A stretch of 64,000 bases of DNA from Taishania sp. (lineage in GTDB: Bacteria; Bacteroidota; Bacteroidia; Flavobacteriales_D; Crocinitomicaceae). The stretch's first letter is position 1, and each line of letters begins with the position of its first letter. The position numbers were made by a program, and so were the translations under genes. The stretch is taken from contig JASLGM010000027.1 in the NCBI GenBank assembly GCA_030150045.1, forward strand, positions 62,001-126,000, read 5' to 3'. Positions 60,886 through 64,000 of this stretch are shown piece by piece. The notes beneath the pieces are model-generated. The model made no database searches, was not told the DNA's origin, and was given only the letters and a program-made list of their open reading frames with translations.

Positions 60886-62649
60886 TTACAATTTGAATGC
60901 TCCAGCTTTCTTTTGTTGAACACCATCAGGTCCTACAACAGTACATATAAATGAAACAATCATACCAGGTTTAGCTTGTTTAATCAACGCAGTTGCCTGT
61001 GGAGATAATACATTTCCTGTTCCTGATGGTGGTGCTCCTTGTGCTCCTGGAATAGAACACTCCCAACGTAACATATTAAATGTTACACTTAAAGGAATCT
61101 CAGGTCCATATTTTGCGAACAAACGTGTTTCAGCAGCAGAACCTTTATCACCATTTTTAGCAGCACCCCAGTATAATTCAGGTGGTGGTAAGTTTGATAC
61201 ACGGAATTTTTGCGACAATAATTGTTGCGTCTTTCCACTTACAGAATTCTTTCCTGAAACAGTTAATGTAGCTTCACGTCCTGTACCTGAAACTTTAGCA
61301 ACATAATTTTCACCTCTTTTGGTAACAGTAGCTCCACTTCCTGTTAATACAGTTTGATCAAAACCAGATGCAACAGCAGAAACAACATTATCATAACCTC
61401 GGTAAAGTACATTTAACTCGGGTAAAGAAATTGCTCCAGAAGGTTTCATAACCTTAACTGTATAATCCCATTCTTCAGTTTTAGGAACACCTGCTTTATT
61501 CAAAATAGTAACTGTTCCTTTTAAATTTTGTTCAGATGAACTAGAAACTCTAAAACCAACGATACCTTGACCATTACCAGGGTAACGAACCTTTGCATCT
61601 CCAGCTCCTTCTTTAACTTCAACTTTAGGTTGATTATCAGAATCAAAGGCAGCCATCATTACTTTAACATAAACAGAATCACCTGTATTAGCAATTGGTT
61701 GCCCATATGCTAACGCAGTAATTTTGTTAAATGAATACTCACCTGTAGAAACTCTTCCTTTCCAAGTATTCAAAGCTAATGCACGAGCAGACAAAATTTC
61801 TTGTTGCATTGAAGTTAATGATGCAATACCAGCAACTAAAGGAGAGTGGTCAAATGTTGCTCCGATCCAATGAAGACCTTTCAAATCTTTAATATCTACA
61901 CGCTCATTTTTAGAAAGCATCGAATAAATATCTATTAGTGATTGACGATCTTCTTTAAGATTAGCTCCAGCATTACCATCGATCATTTTCTCAACTTTTG
62001 ATTGTAAGTCTTTATTATCTTTAAAACTATTAATTGGTGTAGTCTTAACGGTAAAACTCTTATCTCCATCAACATAAGTACCTGTCATTTCCACTAACTT
62101 TGCACGGTAATCGTTGTATTTTTTCCACAACTCAGCACCTTTAGCTTTTGGTGTTTTTAAGTCCTCGTTAACTCCTAAAACCAACATTGGTTCATCATAC
62201 TTATCTTGAGCTGTAACAGCTTCAAGATTCAGAATAGCGGGTCTAACCCCTTCTGTTTTAGCCCAAACAATTGTCAATGGATCCTTATCATTTACCTTTG
62301 AAAGGTCTTCTTTCGCAATTGTTAAGATTTCCAATTTGATATCGTCAATAAACTTGATAATAGTCTTTGTTTCATCATCAATTTTTGACATTTGTTCTAA
62401 AACATATTGCAACTTTTCTCTTTTAGCTTTATTTTCTTCGCCTTCAGAAGTTGACAATTCAGAGCGTACATCAGCTGTAAAACCGTCTCCACGGTCAGCT
62501 TGTACGATATTTGCTTTTTGTATATTTTCTTCGATCGCAACAAAAGCTCTCAAAATGTCCTTGGATACATTCAATGCAAGCATTGCTGTAAGTACCAGGT
62601 ACATCATCCCGATCATCTTCTGTCTTGGGGTTTCCTTACCTCCTGCCAT
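60886..62649 (-). CDS. gldM: Type IX secretion/gliding motor protein GldM
   Basis: The 587-residue protein begins AGGKETPRQKMIGMMYLVLT, with one N-terminal membrane helix (about 13-32), and continues with long helical and beta periplasmic domains. This is the GldM/PorM architecture: it spans the periplasm and carries proton-driven rotation from GldL to the GldK/N ring. Length and start match the family. It lies 19 bases upstream of gldN. Confidence 0.95.
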   Translation of the reverse strand: MAGGKETPRQKMIGMMYLVLTAMLALNVSKDILRAFVAIEENIQKANIVQADRGDGFTADVRSELSTSEGEENKAKREKLQYVLEQMSKIDDETKTIIKFIDDIKLEILTIAKEDLSKVNDKDPLTIVWAKTEGVRPAILNLEAVTAQDKYDEPMLVLGVNEDLKTPKAKGAELWKKYNDYRAKLVEMTGTYVDGDKSFTVKTTPINSFKDNKDLQSKVEKMIDGNAGANLKEDRQSLIDIYSMLSKNERVDIKDLKGLHWIGATFDHSPLVAGIASLTSMQQEILSARALALNTWKGRVSTGEYSFNKITALAYGQPIANTGDSVYVKVMMAAFDSDNQPKVEVKEGAGDAKVRYPGNGQGIVGFRVSSSSEQNLKGTVTILNKAGVPKTEEWDYTVKVMKPSGAISLPELNVLYRGYDNVVSAVASGFDQTVLTGSGATVTKRGENYVAKVSGTGREATLTVSGKNSVSGKTQQLLSQKFRVSNLPPPELYWGAAKNGDKGSAAETRLFAKYGPEIPLSVTFNMLRWECSIPGAQGAPPSGTGNVLSPQATALIKQAKPGMIVSFICTVVGPDGVQQKKAGAFKL

Positions 62650-62703
62650 GTTAATTTAATTTATTGTGTTAGACAATAATTAATAGTCAATATCTATCCG
62701 AAA

Positions 62704-63534
62704 TTACTTCGTGATAGTCATTGCTTTTAACATGTTACCATATACATTGTTCAAGTCAGTTAAGTTCTTAGACAACAACGCCATATTTTCTTTATACAAT
62801 CTTGTGTCTTCTGTTGAAGCAGAAAGGTTATGCATCATTTCAGTTACTTGAGATTGGAATTTCTCTGTAGCCTCTAAATGCTGAGTTGATCCTTTCAATT
62901 GTAATTCGTAAACATTGTTTAAAGCAGCTAAATTCTTAGATACTTTTTGCATTTGCTCTCCAAAAGATTCACCTTCTGCAGTAGTAGAAGTCATCCCTGA
63001 GATTGCTACAGCAGCTCTATCATAAGAATCAGACAACGAAGACACTTTATCAGAAGCAGCTTGCAAACTAGAAACATATGAATCTGTTGCAGCGGCAGCT
63101 GAAGAAACTGCTTTCAATTGTGAAGCATTTTCACCTAAAGCACGCATACCATCTCCTAAACGCGTCAATAACTCACTGTCTATTTTAGCTTCATCTAACA
63201 TCTTGTCCAAATGCTCAGTAATTCCTGAACCTCCACTAACGTTACCTCCACGTCCTTTTGATCCTTTATTAACTGGAAGAGCATTGTGATCTAAATCCTC
63301 CTGGTGTCCAAATGCTAATTCAGGGTAAACAAGTTCCCACTTCGGTTCTTCATGTACTGGTTCAAATGCAGAGATTACGAAAATTCCTGCCTCAACAAGT
63401 AGACCAATTGTAAGCATGGCAGATGCACCTGGCCAGTGCTGGATTTTAAATAAAGCTCCTACAATTACGATTGCAGCCCCAAATCCATAAATTTTGGCCA
63501 TCAACTTCTTAAACGTTTTACTTCCTGGATTCAT
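62704..63534 (-). CDS. gldL: Type IX secretion/gliding motor protein GldL
   Basis: The 276-residue inner-membrane protein has two N-terminal membrane helices (about 12-30 and 36-56) with KIQHWPGASAM and a glutamate in GLLVEAGIFVISAFEP, the candidate proton-path residue in TM2. The rest is coiled-coil cytoplasmic domain rich in Ser, Ala and Leu. With GldM it forms the motor that powers secretion and gliding. A glycine/serine linker (GRGGNVSGGSG) follows the membrane part. Confidence 0.94.
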   Translation of the reverse strand: MNPGSKTFKKLMAKIYGFGAAIVIVGALFKIQHWPGASAMLTIGLLVEAGIFVISAFEPVHEEPKWELVYPELAFGHQEDLDHNALPVNKGSKGRGGNVSGGSGITEHLDKMLDEAKIDSELLTRLGDGMRALGENASQLKAVSSAAAATDSYVSSLQAASDKVSSLSDSYDRAAVAISGMTSTTAEGESFGEQMQKVSKNLAALNNVYELQLKGSTQHLEATEKFQSQVTEMMHNLSASTEDTRLYKENMALLSKNLTDLNNVYGNMLKAMTITK

Positions 63535-63603
63535 AGTTTTTAATAGTTTTTTTGGTTTAAAAATTAACTTTTAGATTGTTTGTTGTACCCGTAGGACATT
63601 AAC

Positions 63604-64000
63604 CTATTTAAGGTTAATGTCACTACGAATATCTTCGCCACCTTCTTTAGAGAAGTCCGCTCCACCACGTCCTAAATGGGACATGACATTACGAAATCCT
63701 AAGAAAGATTTAGCAGTATCTTGGTACTCATAAGAACGAGTAGCATTTCTTAAGTAATAAGCAACATCTTTCCATGAACCTCCACGTGTAACTTTACGTT
63801 TCATTGATGGTGGATCCCAATCCATTGCATCATATCTATGTTCTGGATTTAAGTCATGTGAAAACTCATACATTGATTCATCAAATGCTGTTTCACACCA
63901 TTCTGCAACGTTACCTGCCATACAGTATAATCCAAATCCATTCGGGTTGTAAGAATAAACTTTTACCGTTTGAACCCCACCATCTTCAAAATATCTTCCT
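63604..64000 (-). CDS. gldK: Type IX secretion/gliding lipoprotein GldK, C-terminal part
   Basis: Only the last 131 or so codons are in the window; the frame is open through the edge (NPNGFGLYCMAGNVAEWCET). The segments MAGNVAEW, KRKVTRGGSWKDV and SFLGFRNV are the sulfatase-modifying-factor-like fold of GldK/PorK, the lipoprotein that builds the periplasmic ring with GldN. The true start lies outside the window. gldL begins 69 bases downstream. Confidence 0.92.
   Translation of the reverse strand, partial: GRYFEDGGVQTVKVYSYNPNGFGLYCMAGNVAEWCETAFDESMYEFSHDLNPEHRYDAMDWDPPSMKRKVTRGGSWKDVAYYLRNATRSYEYQDTAKSFLGFRNVMSHLGRGGADFSKEGGEDIRSDINLK

Overview
The window is chromosomal DNA from a member of the Bacteroidota, most likely order Flavobacteriales. 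The evidence is AT-rich coding DNA, genes without Shine-Dalgarno sequences, promoters of the Bacteroidota type (TAnnTTTG), the type IX secretion/gliding genes gldKLMN and porT, a secreted protein with a type IX C-terminal sorting domain, a TamL-type assembly lipoprotein and a glsA-glsB glycine-lipid pair. The gene set and the repeat family recall Fluviicola/Crocinitomicaceae, but that level is inference. I saw no rRNA, tRNA, insertion sequence, prophage or CRISPR array; almost everything is core metabolism.

Layout. 1-219: the start of a DUF4062-like accessory gene cut by the window edge. 719-4488: pabB-tilS and an RsmF-like rRNA methyltransferase, convergent with lgt. 5634-8498: a small secreted protein and a large type IX cargo protein. 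8588-11297: a DnaJ-like membrane protein and htpG. 11432-13678: an unknown membrane protein and a dehydrogenase. 13680-16097 (minus): polyprenol-phosphate sugar transferase, pyrC and a DUF4296 lipoprotein. 16707-22649: a conserved unknown, an S9 peptidase and tamL. 22684-30475: an RNA methyltransferase, then a six-gene minus operon (aminotransferase, heptose kinase, K+ transporter, ubiE, porT, flavoprotein). 30617-32362: glsA-glsB. 32880-37230: an ECF sigma factor, a ZIP transporter, two Nudix hydrolases and trhO. 37238-43500: pyrE, a SRPBCC protein, birA, rsfS-ftsH, cdsA-psd and a small Cys-containing exported protein. 43869-49799: xth, wecB-deacetylase-DUF423, and a retropepsin-like/rimK/AstE-like operon. 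49979-58657: rplS, a lipase-like hydrolase, M61 peptidase, an ABC-F protein, hutH and hisS. 58701-64000: an amidohydrolase, then gldN, gldM, gldL and the end of gldK.

How genes work together. GldK/L/M/N form the type IX motor and ring, PorT is another component of that route, and the protein at 5901-8498 looks like a substrate. TamL, Lgt, GlsA/B, CdsA and Psd all serve envelope lipid or outer-membrane biogenesis. RsfS, RplS, RsmF-like, TilS, HisS and the ABC-F protein serve translation.

The most interesting signals are non-coding. First, a dispersed intergenic element occurs five times (four of 240-291 bp, one short copy), with conserved blocks and at least three helices whose paired arms change together between copies, as in a structured RNA. 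Second, seven genes have an exact TAnnTTTG promoter element ending 4-6 bases before the ATG, which predicts leaderless mRNAs. Among proteins, the ABC-F ATPase appears to have one intact and one dead ATP site.
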